Assembly: GCA_041391485.1 (NCBI GenBank)
Contig: JAWKNY010000002.1
Location: 1 to 64,000 of the forward strand
Direction of reading: 5' to 3'
From: JACKAF01 sp041391485
Lineage (GTDB): Bacteria; Bdellovibrionota; FAC87; UBA2466; JACKAF01
DNA: 64,000 nucleotides
How positions within the stretch are numbered: the stretch's first letter is position 1; every line of letters starts with the position of its first letter. A program made the position numbers and the translations under genes. Positions 45,969 through 54,694 of this stretch are shown in pieces. Below the pieces are notes generated by a model, which worked only from the letters and a program-made list of their open reading frames with translations, was not told where the DNA came from and ran no database searches.

Positions 45969-46136
45969 GTGTTTTATTTCGGAAAATCTCTTCAGGCGGC
46001 GGCTCTGGCAGTCACCGCACTGGCGCTGTACGTGGGCCTCACCGAGGTCGAAATCAAAAAGGAACTGACGATGCTGGTTTTCGGGATCGCGCTGTTCCTG
46101 GTAGGAAGGTCCGCTGAGAAACGTGGGAGTCGCTGA
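45969..46136 (+). CDS. Small two-span membrane protein coupled to yebC
   Basis: A 55-codon frame starts at GTG 45969 and ends in TGA whose last base begins the yebC ATG (TGATG). It encodes two hydrophobic stretches (AAALAVTALALYVGL and LVFGIALFLVGR) split by EVEIKKELT. There is no strong ribosome site, so the start is the weak point. The exact overlap with yebC argues that it is translated. Function unknown. Confidence 0.5.
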   Translation: MFYFGKSLQAAALAVTALALYVGLTEVEIKKELTMLVFGIALFLVGRSAEKRGSR

Positions 46137-46879
46137 TGGCAGGACATAATAAGTGGAGCAAAGTTAAGCACATCAAGGGTGCCGCCGATGCCAAAAAAGG
46201 CAAAGTTTTCACCAAGCTCGTCAAGGAGCTGATGGTCGCTGCGCGAACTGGCGGTGGAGATCCGGATGCCAACGCGCGACTGCGGGCGGCCATCGTGGCA
46301 GCAAAAGCGGCCTCCATGCCCAAAGACAACATTGAACGCGCCATCAAAAAAGGCACCGGCGAAGTCCAAGATGGAAGCTCCATCGAAGAAGCGGCATACG
46401 AAGCTTATGCGCCTGGTGGTGTGGCGGTGATCGTCGAAGCAGCCACGGACAACAAGAACCGAACGGTCGCGGACTTGCGTAATCTATTCAAGAACAACGG
46501 CGGCAATTTGGCTGAGACCGGAAGTGTCGCGTGGATGTTTCAGCAGTGCGGGCTTTTGGTGTTCGACGGCTCCAAGTATTCCGAAGACAAGGTGATGGAA
46601 GTGGCACTGGAAGCGGGAGCGCAGGACGTGAACGCTTCGGACGGCAGCATCGAAGTCACCACGGACACGACTGAGATATATAAGGTAAAAGAAGTTTTCG
46701 ATAATGTCGGCATGCACCCGGAGTCGGCGGAACTCTCTTTCGTACCCAAAAACAAAGTAAAGGTGGAAGATAAAGAGACCGCCCAAAAGCTTCTGAAGCT
46801 TTTGGAACTCGTTGAAGATCACGAGGACGTGCAAAAAATCCACGCCAACTTCGAAATGGACGACTCCTTCTTCGAATAG
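46136..46879 (+). CDS. yebC: YebC/TACO1-family protein
   Basis: The 247-residue protein begins with the invariant MAGHNKWSKVKHIKGAADAKKG and contains PKDNIERAIKKGTG, YEAYAPGGVAVIVE and LRNLFKNNGGNLAETGSVAWMF, all hallmarks of the family. Members act on translating ribosomes, relieving stalls, and were earlier described as DNA-binding regulators. Length is standard. It lies directly upstream of ruvC, a common arrangement, with a long inverted repeat in between. Confidence 0.95.
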   Translation: MAGHNKWSKVKHIKGAADAKKGKVFTKLVKELMVAARTGGGDPDANARLRAAIVAAKAASMPKDNIERAIKKGTGEVQDGSSIEEAAYEAYAPGGVAVIVEAATDNKNRTVADLRNLFKNNGGNLAETGSVAWMFQQCGLLVFDGSKYSEDKVMEVALEAGAQDVNASDGSIEVTTDTTEIYKVKEVFDNVGMHPESAELSFVPKNKVKVEDKETAQKLLKLLELVEDHEDVQKIHANFEMDDSFFE

Positions 46880-46971
46880 GTACCACGTTCCTTTTTTGAC
46901 ATCCCTGTGGATAACTAGTTCACAGTTTTTCAAAACAATCCACAGTTGTGTAAAAAAAGGAACGTGGTACC
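46879..46971. repeat. Perfect 19-base inverted repeat with nested stem between yebC and ruvC
   Basis: GGTACCACGTTCCTTTTTT (46879-46897) pairs exactly with 46953-46971. The 55-base interior has a second perfect pair CTGTGGAT/ATCCACAG and a DnaA-box-like TGTGGATAA at 46906-46914. The left arm shares the last base of the yebC stop and the right arm ends eight bases before the ruvC ATG. It could be a small inverted-repeat element, a bidirectional attenuator or an RNA processing site. Confidence 0.7.
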
Positions 46972-46979
46972 TTGAATGG

Positions 46980-47471
46980 ATGAAGCGTGTTTTGGGTATT
47001 GATCCGGGTTCGCACCGCCTAGGTGTGGGTTGCCTGGTGCAATCGGGGCAAACCATCCGGCTACTGGCCGCCGAAGTTATCGAAGCACCGCGCAAAGAAA
47101 GCTTGTACCCAAGATTGGGCGTCATCCAGGCCCGCTTAATCGAATTTATCGATCAATGGAAACCACACGAAGCCGCGATCGAAGATCTCTTTCAGCACCG
47201 AAATGCACGCTCCGCCTTCCACCTCGGGATGGCACGGGGCATCGCGGTTGCGGCTTGCCTGGAGCGCAAAATTCATATTTATGAGTATGCACCGGCCAAA
47301 ATTAAATCGATGGTGGCCGGCAGTGGTAGGGCCGACAAAGAACAAGTGAAAAAGATGACGGAAATGCAACTGGGACACCGTCTGGACCTGGGCTACGACG
47401 CCACGGACGCGATTGCGGCCGCCCTCTGTCATGTGGTGAGCCCGCGCCTGGATCGAATGGGAATCGTATGA
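46980..47471 (+). CDS. ruvC: Holliday junction resolvase RuvC
   Basis: The start is placed at ATG 46980 (MKRVLGIDPGSHRLG), giving 163 residues. Acidic active-site residues lie in GIDPGS (Asp7), AIEDLF, and DATDAIAAALCH near the end. The HRNARSAFHLGMARG stretch is conserved in RuvC. It cuts four-way junctions after RuvAB has moved them. Its stop overlaps the ruvA start (ATGA), so ruvC, ruvA and ruvB are one translationally coupled unit. Confidence 0.95.
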   Translation: MKRVLGIDPGSHRLGVGCLVQSGQTIRLLAAEVIEAPRKESLYPRLGVIQARLIEFIDQWKPHEAAIEDLFQHRNARSAFHLGMARGIAVAACLERKIHIYEYAPAKIKSMVAGSGRADKEQVKKMTEMQLGHRLDLGYDATDAIAAALCHVVSPRLDRMGIV

Positions 47472-48127
47472 TCGGATTTCTCCAAGGAAAATTGCTCTCC
47501 AAAAACCCTGAAAACCTACAATGCGTGGTACTCGCTGAGAATGTGGGCTACGAGCTTACGCTCCACAAAAAACTCTTTCTCAGTCTGGTTCCGGATTCCG
47601 ACGTGGCTCTTTTTGTTCACACGCACATGAAGGAAAGCGTGTTTGCTTTCTATGGATTTGGCTCCGAAGAAGAAAAACAGTTTTTTAGAGTGCTCCTCAG
47701 CGTTTCGGGCCTCGGACCCAAGAGCGCGCTGTCACTGATTAGCGAGCACGGGGCCCAAACCCTGGCCCAACTTATTCTGCAAAAAAACTCAGCCGAGATC
47801 TCGCGGGCACCTGGCATCGGTAAGAAAACCGCCGAACGCATTGTGCTTGAACTCAGAACCAAGGTAGAAAAGCTGGCCTGGCTCAGCAAGATTCAAGACA
47901 GCATCATGCCGAGCGCCGAGGGCGAAGAGCCCTCTTTGTCCCAAAGCTTGCGCGAAGATCTTTCCTTGGCTTTGGTCCATCTCGGTTACCAGCCCAATCA
48001 ATTTAAACAAACCCTCGACAGTTTTTGTGAAAAAGAAGATTTGGAAAAAGTTAGTTTTGAAGCCGCCCTCAAGCGACTCTTGGCCGATCTATCGGGACGG
48101 ATCGCGGGCAAACACTTGAGCAACTAA
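47468..48127 (+). CDS. ruvA: Holliday junction DNA-binding protein RuvA
   Basis: The 219-residue protein has the OB-fold N-terminus (MIGFLQGKLLSK, VGYELTLHKK), then two helix-hairpin-helix motifs (VSGLGPKSALSLIS and APGIGKKTAERIVLELR). A flexible linker and a C-terminal three-helix domain (LALVHLGYQPNQ) that docks RuvB follow. It is a little longer than the usual 190-205. It binds the junction as a tetramer and loads RuvB rings. It overlaps ruvC by four bases and ruvB by one. Confidence 0.95.
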   Translation: MIGFLQGKLLSKNPENLQCVVLAENVGYELTLHKKLFLSLVPDSDVALFVHTHMKESVFAFYGFGSEEEKQFFRVLLSVSGLGPKSALSLISEHGAQTLAQLILQKNSAEISRAPGIGKKTAERIVLELRTKVEKLAWLSKIQDSIMPSAEGEEPSLSQSLREDLSLALVHLGYQPNQFKQTLDSFCEKEDLEKVSFEAALKRLLADLSGRIAGKHLSN

Positions 48128-49166
48128 TGGAAGATCAAGAAAGCCCACTACTAAGCTATAGACAGCAAGCCGAAGACGTGCGTACCGACAACTCGCTGCG
48201 CCCGCGCTTGCTGGGCGACTTCATCGGGCAAACCACGCTCAAAGACAAGCTGAAAATTTTCATCGATGCGGCCAAAGAACGCAAAGAGGCGATGGACCAT
48301 CTTTTGCTGCACGGCCCACCGGGGCTTGGAAAAACTTCTTTGGCGCATGTGGTGGCCAAAGAGCTTGGCGTACAAGTCGTGTCCACATCGGGCCCGGCGC
48401 TGGAAAAATCCGGCGATCTCGCCGCTATTCTGACCAACCTCAACCCTCATGACATCCTTTTTGTAGATGAGATTCACCGACTCAACCGAGTCGTCGAAGA
48501 GACACTTTACCCGGCGCTGGAGGATTTTCACCTCGACATCGTTTTAGGACAAGGTCCGAGCGCCCGCGTAATGAAGTTGAACCTGCCCCCTTTACGCTGA
48601 TCGGTGCCACCACCCGAGCGGGTCAACTGACCTCACCCTTGATGGGCCGATTTGGCATCGTGTTTCGGCTGGACTATTACGCACCGGACGCGTTGCAAAT
48701 GATCATTGTTCGGTCCGCGGGCATCTTGAAGTGTCACATTGAAATGGAAGGGGCGCTTGAGATCAGTAAACGCGCGCGGGGAACTCCGCGTATCGCAAAC
48801 CGCCTGCTCCGGCGTGTTCGAGATTTTGCTCAAGTAAAAGCCAAAGGAGTCATTTCGCAAACGGTTGCGGCCCAAGCTTTGGATATGCTGGATGTCGATC
48901 ACAAGGGTCTCGATCACATGGATCGCCAGTTGCTGCGCACTATTGTTGAAAAGTTTGACGGTGGGCCGGTGGGGATTGAAACTCTGGCGTCGGCATTAAG
49001 CGAAGAGCGATCGACGCTGGAAGATGTTTACGAACCGTACCTCATACAAAACGGGTTCATCAACCGCACAAACCGCGGGCGTGTTGCCACAGCACTCGCT
49101 TACGCGCATCTGGGCATCGCTGCTCCCGATGGCAAAAAGACTGATAGCCAACTAGCCATCTTCTAA
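48127..49166 (+). pseudogene. ruvB: Holliday junction helicase RuvB, one frameshift in a C-run
   Basis: The start ATG overlaps the ruvA stop. The first frame carries LRPRLLGDFIGQ, Walker A LLLHGPPGLGKTSLAH, Walker B ILFVDEIHRL and DIVLGQGPSARVMKLNLPP. It then derails at CCCCC (48586-48590) and stops at 48600. With a sixth C the reading continues FTLIGATTRAGQLTSPLMGRFGI and then, from 48639, an intact C-terminal part (GTPRIANRLLRRVRDFAQV, GGPVGIETLASALSE, EPYLIQNGFINRTNRGR) to 49166. The repaired length is about 346 residues, as expected. RuvB drives branch migration. A single homopolymer deletion in such a conserved gene is most likely a sequencing error. Confidence 0.9.
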
Positions 49167-49169
49167 GAC

Positions 49170-49787
49170 TCATCCAGATTGAGTAAAAACCCGGTCCCGA
49201 CCCACTTGTCGGCTCACTCGCTTACGCAGAATCCAGACTTCAGCAATCATGTGAATCACAAAGCTAGCCGTAAAGCCGACCCCTTTTAACAGGGCCCAGT
49301 CGCGAGTGCTCCAGAAGAGAGCGGCGTAGACGGCGAGCGCTGTATGCAGAAAAAGAAAAAACTCAAACGCCAGGTGAGCCCGTTGAAACGACTCTTAAAT
49401 ACGGGGGCGAGTTCGGTGGGCAAGCGCGAAAACATTCCCTGTTCTTTGGCCATTACCACTAGAAGAGGTTTTTCATCAGGCAAGAAATAGCGAGGACTGC
49501 GCCAAATACGCCTTCCAGCAGAGCCGGCTGTAACTTGAACCAGATCCCTTCCTGTGTGGCGATAGAGACTCCCCGAGCAAAAGGATCATCACGCCACCGC
49601 CCAAGGTAATCGGGCTTACTCGCTTTTGCTTTTTCCACTCAATCAGGATCTCACCGACGGCAAACACCATCCCCGCAACCACCCCCCAGAGAATACCGAA
49701 GTATTCCTCTACGATGGTGAACGCGATAACAGGGACAACACCGCCTAGGATTAAAGAGCGGATCGGTTTTGGAGAGGGTTCACTCAA
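49170..49787 (-). pseudogene. YciB/IspZ-like multispan membrane protein, three frameshifts
   Basis: Reading from TTG 49787 gives MSEPSPKPIRSLILGGVVPVI. Successive segments in shifted frames follow: GGGVMILLLG, then GVSIATQEGIWFKLQPALLEGVFGAVLA, then LLVVMAKEQGMFSRLPTELAPVF, then FEFFLFLHTALAVYAALFWSTRDWALLKGVGF, ending at 49170. Hydrophobic spans and the overall order resemble the septation protein A (YciB) family. Each break (G4 run near 49577, near 49467, GG near 49372) is cured by adding one base. The start overlaps the end of the response-regulator gene. Confidence 0.6.
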
Positions 49788-50410
49788 ACCAATTTATTTT
49801 GAATAGCGTAGTGAATCAGTTCGGCATTATTCCGCAAATGCATCTTCTCTAAAATGCGTGTTCGGTAAGTGCTTACTGTCTTAACGCTGAGTCCAAGCTC
49901 GGTGGCTATCTGACCGGCGGTTTTCCCAGATGCCAGATTCGTCAGCACCTGGAACTCGCGATCGGAAAGAGTTTCGTGCAAAGGCCGAGCCCCGTGATCG
50001 CCGATATCGAGTACAAGCTTTTCAGCAAGCGAGTGGCTCACGTACTTGCCCCCCGACGTCACTTTTTCAATGGCGCTCACGAGCATCGCCGGCGCCGAAT
50101 CCTTTGTGAGGTAACCGCTCGCTCCTGCCTTGAAGACTCTTAGCGCGTACTGCTCTTCGGCGTGCATGGTCAGGACCAAAACCGGCAATTGCGGGTTGGT
50201 TTTCTTGAGTTCCTTAAGGACGTCCAAACCAGAACGATCGGGGAGCGAGATATCCAAAACCACCATGTCGTATTCATTCTGGGCCACGAGATCCAACAAT
50301 CCCTGACCCGTTTCCGCCTCGCCCGTCACATGGATGTCGGAGGCCGACAAAATCTGTTTGAACCCTTCGCGTACAATCGCGTGATCATCTGCAACCGCTA
50401 TATTGATCAT
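49784..50410 (-). CDS. NarL/FixJ-family response regulator
   Basis: The 208-residue protein has an N-terminal receiver (ADDHAIVREG, phospho-acceptor Asp53 in VVLDISLPD, Thr in VLTMHAEE, Lys in YLTKDS). A C-terminal LuxR-type HTH follows (LSDREFQVLTNLASGKTAGQIATELGLSVKTVSTYRTRILEKM). It is a transcription factor switched by phosphorylation. The kinase encoded 21 bases upstream is the evident partner. Target genes are not visible. Confidence 0.93.
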   Translation of the reverse strand: MINIAVADDHAIVREGFKQILSASDIHVTGEAETGQGLLDLVAQNEYDMVVLDISLPDRSGLDVLKELKKTNPQLPVLVLTMHAEEQYALRVFKAGASGYLTKDSAPAMLVSAIEKVTSGGKYVSHSLAEKLVLDIGDHGARPLHETLSDREFQVLTNLASGKTAGQIATELGLSVKTVSTYRTRILEKMHLRNNAELIHYAIQNKLV

Positions 50411-50431
50411 GTTTTCTTCCCTTTCTCCCTA

Positions 50432-51985
50432 TCACAGCGGAACCTGGACACGAACCATGGTTCCGGTTGGCTCCCAGCGCTCGATCTGGACTAGACCCCC
50501 GACGTGTGCCACACGTTCCCGAATCCCTTTGAGCCCTAACGACTGCCGGCTAACGATCTGGTCCTCGGTAATCCCGATTCCATCGTCCCAGACCTCCAAC
50601 ACCCGATTCTCATCAATTTCTTCCAATACTACTTTTACAGAAGAAGCTTTAGCATGCCGCATGACGTTAGTCAGAGCTTCCTGCAACGCCCGGAAGAGCG
50701 TGACCGATGCATCCTGCTTTTCTAAAGCGGCATCTCCGATCCCGTTAACGAAGTCGCACTGAATTCCTGTGCGGTCTTGAAAATCTTTGACCTGCCATTC
50801 GATGGCAGCGGTCAGACCGAGATCGTCTAGCGCCCCAGGCCGCAAATCGGAAGAAATCTTGCGTACAGTCTTGATGGTAGAATCGATGATTTCATCCATC
50901 TTGCCAAGCTTTTCGTGCATCTCCTGCGTACCGGCGCCACGTGCGTTCAGCCAAGCAATGTCAAACTTCAGCGAAGTTAATATCTGTCCAAAAACATCAT
51001 GGATTTCCCGCGCAATACGTGTGCGTTCCGCTTCCTGAACCGTCACGATTCTTTCATAAAGTGAACGCAGCTCATCGCGAGATTCCTTCAGCTGGCGGTT
51101 GGCAACTTGAAGCTCCAGGGTTCGCTCCGCTACGTGCGTCTCCATCCGGGCGTAGGCCTGTGCCAGCTCTTCCCGATTTTTCCGGCGCTCCGTATCGTCC
51201 GTGGAAATGATAGTAAAACCGCTAACCCGGCCATCTTTATAGATGGGACTGAGGCGACTGGTGTACCAGGAGCGCCCGCCGTCCGGATTGACTGCATAAG
51301 TGTCATAGTCGGCGGGCTTACCCGTCTTTGCGGAACGGGCAAAGACTCGTTCCACACTCGGGCGTTCGGAAGGGTTCACGTAATCGAAAATCGAAGTCCC
51401 CGCGATTTCTTCGCGGGTTTTAGGCGGTAGAGAATGGTTGATGTAACGGATCTTGAAATCCAAGTCGACATTCATGATGAAGTCCGGCGCATTCTCCACA
51501 AGACTCCGCCACCGCTCTTCGGAGTGCCGAAGAGCTTCCAAAGCGCGCGTGCGGTGGGTAACGTCATCGAAAACCACGATCCCGCCGCGTACGCGGCCGT
51601 CCGCAGCTTTCAATGGGCGGGCGGAAACCTCGATGTGCACACCTTCGGGCCGTTCGGGGTTGCGGACGAACATCTGAAATTCATCCACCGTCTCACCCCG
51701 AAGCGCCCGCACCATAGGAATGCCATCTGCCGGAATCGGGGTTTTCTCGTCAGGCTTAAAGAGGCCGTAGGCTCTCTGCCAGTCCTCCGGCCCACCCGCC
51801 ACGGTTCCCATCCCCAAGATCTCCTCTGCCGTAGAATTGAAAACGAGGAGATTGAAATCCGTATCCGCGATCGCTACCCCTTCAGAAAGATTTTGTAGTA
51901 TCAGCTCTAGGAGGGCATCATCCCCGGTACCCGAAAGCCCCAGGCGCTGTTTTAAGACACTAATTTCAGAATGAATGGAATTCAC
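50432..51985 (-). CDS. PAS-PAS sensor histidine kinase (HisKA_3/NarX-like)
   Basis: The 517-residue soluble protein starts at GTG 51985. Two PAS domains are seen (about residues 25-145, with AIADTDFNLLVFNSTAEEILG; and 155-275, with DFIMNVDLDFKIRYINHS). A coiled coil and the dimerisation box with the phospho-His in ARIAREIHDVFGQ follow, then an ATPase domain with LQEALTNVMRHA (N box), VWDDGIGI and SLGLKGIRERV. There are no transmembrane spans, so it senses a cytosolic signal such as redox or a ligand. It pairs with the adjacent NarL-type regulator. Confidence 0.92.
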   Translation of the reverse strand: MNSIHSEISVLKQRLGLSGTGDDALLELILQNLSEGVAIADTDFNLLVFNSTAEEILGMGTVAGGPEDWQRAYGLFKPDEKTPIPADGIPMVRALRGETVDEFQMFVRNPERPEGVHIEVSARPLKAADGRVRGGIVVFDDVTHRTRALEALRHSEERWRSLVENAPDFIMNVDLDFKIRYINHSLPPKTREEIAGTSIFDYVNPSERPSVERVFARSAKTGKPADYDTYAVNPDGGRSWYTSRLSPIYKDGRVSGFTIISTDDTERRKNREELAQAYARMETHVAERTLELQVANRQLKESRDELRSLYERIVTVQEAERTRIAREIHDVFGQILTSLKFDIAWLNARGAGTQEMHEKLGKMDEIIDSTIKTVRKISSDLRPGALDDLGLTAAIEWQVKDFQDRTGIQCDFVNGIGDAALEKQDASVTLFRALQEALTNVMRHAKASSVKVVLEEIDENRVLEVWDDGIGITEDQIVSRQSLGLKGIRERVAHVGGLVQIERWEPTGTMVRVQVPL

Positions 51986-52039
51986 GTTCTAACTACATCA
52001 ATACCACTAAGATTTCTCTAAAACCATCCGCACACAGAC

Positions 52040-52480
52040 TTATTGCTTCAAGATCATGCCAAGACGCTCCGCCTCGATCCCATCGAACGGAAGGAGGGAG
52101 TGTTTATCGTAGAGGGCCCCTCTAAGATCGGCGCCGGTAAATAAGCACTTTCGGGCGTAAACTCCGGAAAGATCGGCACCGCACAGCTCCGCCCCCGACA
52201 AGTTGGCGCCATCCAAGAGAACCGAGGCACAGCGGGCACGGTTCAGCTTTGCCCCTTTCAGACTACATAAGGTGAGATCGGCCCCTGCGAGCAGGGCTCC
52301 CTGGAGATCGACGAAGTCCAGTTGAGTCCTCGAAAGCTTGGCCCCGCTCAGGTCCCAAGCGCAAAGATCGGCGTCGACTAAGGAAACACCTGCTTTAATA
52401 GCAGCTTCTACGCACTCCACCGCGCTATAAGGACGAGAACACGAAAATAAAAGCACCCCGACTCGAGAACGAATCTCCAA
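52040..52480 (-). CDS. Pentapeptide repeat protein
   Basis: The 146-residue protein starts at TTG 52480 with GGGAGG upstream. After about 30 residues it consists of A(D/N)LxG-type repeats: DADLCAWDLSGAKLS, GALLAGADLTLCSLKGAKLN and GANLSGAELCGADLSG. These form a right-handed quadrilateral beta-helix. Such proteins can mimic DNA (gyrase protection) or act as scaffolds. The short length and cysteine content do not point to a particular role. Confidence 0.75.
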   Translation of the reverse strand: MEIRSRVGVLLFSCSRPYSAVECVEAAIKAGVSLVDADLCAWDLSGAKLSRTQLDFVDLQGALLAGADLTLCSLKGAKLNRARCASVLLDGANLSGAELCGADLSGVYARKCLFTGADLRGALYDKHSLLPFDGIEAERLGMILKQ

Positions 52481-52689
52481 ACGGGACCTCCCGTTAAATT
52501 AGAAACACTATCAATGTAGGCTATTTCCTACTCGACCCTCAAGCTCTTTCTTACGAAAGTGCCTCTGGGCTTGTCAAGGCAAACTCAACTCATTGCATTT
52601 ACTCGACGAGGCTGTCCGAAGCTTCTTGTATAAGAAAATCTTTTCAGCCAGAATGACTCCCGACTTTTTGCATCGGAGGAATTCTAAGA

Positions 52690-53595
52690 ATGGCAAAACG
52701 GGTGTTCTTGCTTATCGTCGTCAACATTTTGGTAATTACGACGCTCACCGTGGTGCTCGCACTTTTTGGTGTCGGTAACTACATCACTCCTTATGGGCTG
52801 GACTACCAGTCCTTGTTCGCCTTTTGCGCGGTCTTCGGATTCGGGGGGGCCTTCATCTCGCTCGCCCTCTCGCGAGTGATGGCCAAAATGATGATGGGGG
52901 TTCATGTGATCGACCCCCACAACCCCCAAAGCGCTTTGGAGCGGGACCTGCTCCAGACCGTGTACCGGCTCGCTCAAAAGGCCGGCCTTTCCAAAATGCC
53001 GGAAGTCGGGATTTATGAAAGCCCCGAGGTAAACGCTTTTGCCACGGGCCCTTCCAAATCCAAAGCCCTGGTGGCGGTTTCCAGCGGACTCATACAAAGG
53101 ATGGACAGCGCAGCGGTCGAAGGCGTCTTGGGACACGAGCTCGCGCACGTCGCCAACGGCGACATGGTGACGATGACGCTTCTTCAAGGGGTCATCAATA
53201 CCTTTGTGATGTTCTTTGCTCGGGTGGCTGCCTGGGGAATTTCTCAAGCCCTTTCCGGAGACCGAGACCGCGATCGCGGCCCCAACCCTTTCGTCCACTA
53301 TATTTGCGTCATTGTTTTCCAAATCGCGTTCAGTCTGCTCGGCGCTATCGTAGTGAACTACTTCTCGCGCGTACGCGAGTACCGAGCCGACAAGGGTGGC
53401 GCCAACGTTGCGGGACGGGAAAAGATGATCCACGCGTTGCAGTCTCTTAAGCGAGGTACGGAAACGCTGGGTGAGGACGATCACCCGTCGCTCGCCACCT
53501 TGAAGATTAGTGGGCGCGCCAAAGCCGCCATGGCTTTGTTTGCCACACACCCCTCTTTGGATGATAGGATTGCCGCTCTACAAGGAGCGGCCTAG
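52690..53595 (+). CDS. htpX: HtpX-family membrane zinc metalloprotease
   Basis: The start ATG lies behind CGGAGGA. The 301-residue protein has two N-terminal membrane spans (FLLIVVNILVITTLTVVLALFG; LFAFCAVFGFGGAFISLAL). The zinc motif GHELAHVANGD lies near residue 147 and a second pair of spans around 165-225 (the second VFQIAFSLLGAIVVNYF). The third ligand is in YFSRVREYRADKGGA, and the tail is THPSLDDRI. It degrades misfolded inner-membrane proteins. The last base of its stop starts trpS, so the two are coupled. Confidence 0.95.
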   Translation: MAKRVFLLIVVNILVITTLTVVLALFGVGNYITPYGLDYQSLFAFCAVFGFGGAFISLALSRVMAKMMMGVHVIDPHNPQSALERDLLQTVYRLAQKAGLSKMPEVGIYESPEVNAFATGPSKSKALVAVSSGLIQRMDSAAVEGVLGHELAHVANGDMVTMTLLQGVINTFVMFFARVAAWGISQALSGDRDRDRGPNPFVHYICVIVFQIAFSLLGAIVVNYFSRVREYRADKGGANVAGREKMIHALQSLKRGTETLGEDDHPSLATLKISGRAKAAMALFATHPSLDDRIAALQGAA

Positions 53596-54602
53596 TGGCG
53601 CAGCCCAAAACTGTATTGACTGGAGTCAAACCGACGGGGACCCCGCATATTGGGAATCTCATTGGTGCGATCCAGCCCGCGTTGAAGATGGCCAACGCAA
53701 CGGCCGGGCAGTGTCTCTTTTTTATCGCCGATTACCACGCGCTCACCACCATCCACGATCCCAAGGAGATGCGTAGTCTCACCCGTGAAGTGGCAGCTAC
53801 CTGGCTGGCATTTGGGCTCGATCCCAACAAAGTGCTTTTGTACCGGCAGTCGGATGTTCCGGAGGTCTTTGAGCTGAGCTGGGTGTTGAGTTGTTTTGCG
53901 GCCAAGGGACTTTTAAACCGCGCCCACGCGTACAAAGCTGCCGTCGACGTGAACGTCGAAAACGGCAAGGACCCGGACAAAGAAATCTTCATGGGTCTCT
54001 ACTGTTATCCGGTACTGATGGCGGCTGACATCCTTTGCTTCGACGCGGACGAAGTACCGGTGGGAGAAGATCAGGTGCAGCACCTGGAGATCGCACGGGA
54101 TATCGCGCAGAAATTCAACCACACTTACGGTGAGGTCCTGCGCATTCCCAAGGCAACCGTTCAAGAGGAGGGCGCCTATGTGCCCGGCCTGGATGGGCGC
54201 AAAATGAGTAAGAGTTACGGCAACACGATCCCGCTCTCGGCAGACAGCAAGCGCCTTCGAAAGCTCGTCATGAAAATCCAAACGGACTCCACCGCCCCCG
54301 AAGAGCCCAAGGATCCGGACAGTTCTTCTCTTTTTAGCCTCTACAAGCTGTTCGCAAAACCAGATCAGGTAGAGAGCCTACGCCAGCGCTACCGGACTGG
54401 GATCGGCTGGGGGGACGCTAAACAATTGTTGTTTGAGGCCATGGAGGCCGAGCTGGAAAAACCTCGCAAAATATACGAGGACTACCTCGCGAACCCCGAT
54501 CAGATCGAAACCATCCTCGCCCAAGGGGCCCTCAGAGCCCGGGAAAAGGCCGCCGCCGTGATGGAGCGGGTGCGGCAGGCGACTGGAATCGCCAACCCTT
54601 GA
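53595..54602 (+). CDS. trpS: Tryptophanyl-tRNA synthetase
   Basis: A GTG start at 53595 overlaps the htpX stop (TAGTG). The 335-residue class I synthetase has the HIGH-type motif GTPHIGNLIGAI and the KMSKS loop DGRKMSKSYGN. Family text includes FIADYHALTT, YPVLMAADIL and VGEDQVQHLEIARDIA. It charges tRNA-Trp in the cytosol. Length is standard and no editing insert is visible. scpA follows after 92 bases. Confidence 0.95.
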   Translation: MAQPKTVLTGVKPTGTPHIGNLIGAIQPALKMANATAGQCLFFIADYHALTTIHDPKEMRSLTREVAATWLAFGLDPNKVLLYRQSDVPEVFELSWVLSCFAAKGLLNRAHAYKAAVDVNVENGKDPDKEIFMGLYCYPVLMAADILCFDADEVPVGEDQVQHLEIARDIAQKFNHTYGEVLRIPKATVQEEGAYVPGLDGRKMSKSYGNTIPLSADSKRLRKLVMKIQTDSTAPEEPKDPDSSSLFSLYKLFAKPDQVESLRQRYRTGIGWGDAKQLLFEAMEAELEKPRKIYEDYLANPDQIETILAQGALRAREKAAAVMERVRQATGIANP

Positions 54603-54694
54603 AAATGACAGGGAATATCGATATCCTAAACCCCTTCCGATCGAGTGCAAGAATTGGTATATCGTAGGACCTTGTTAGTAGGAGGCGACATTTA

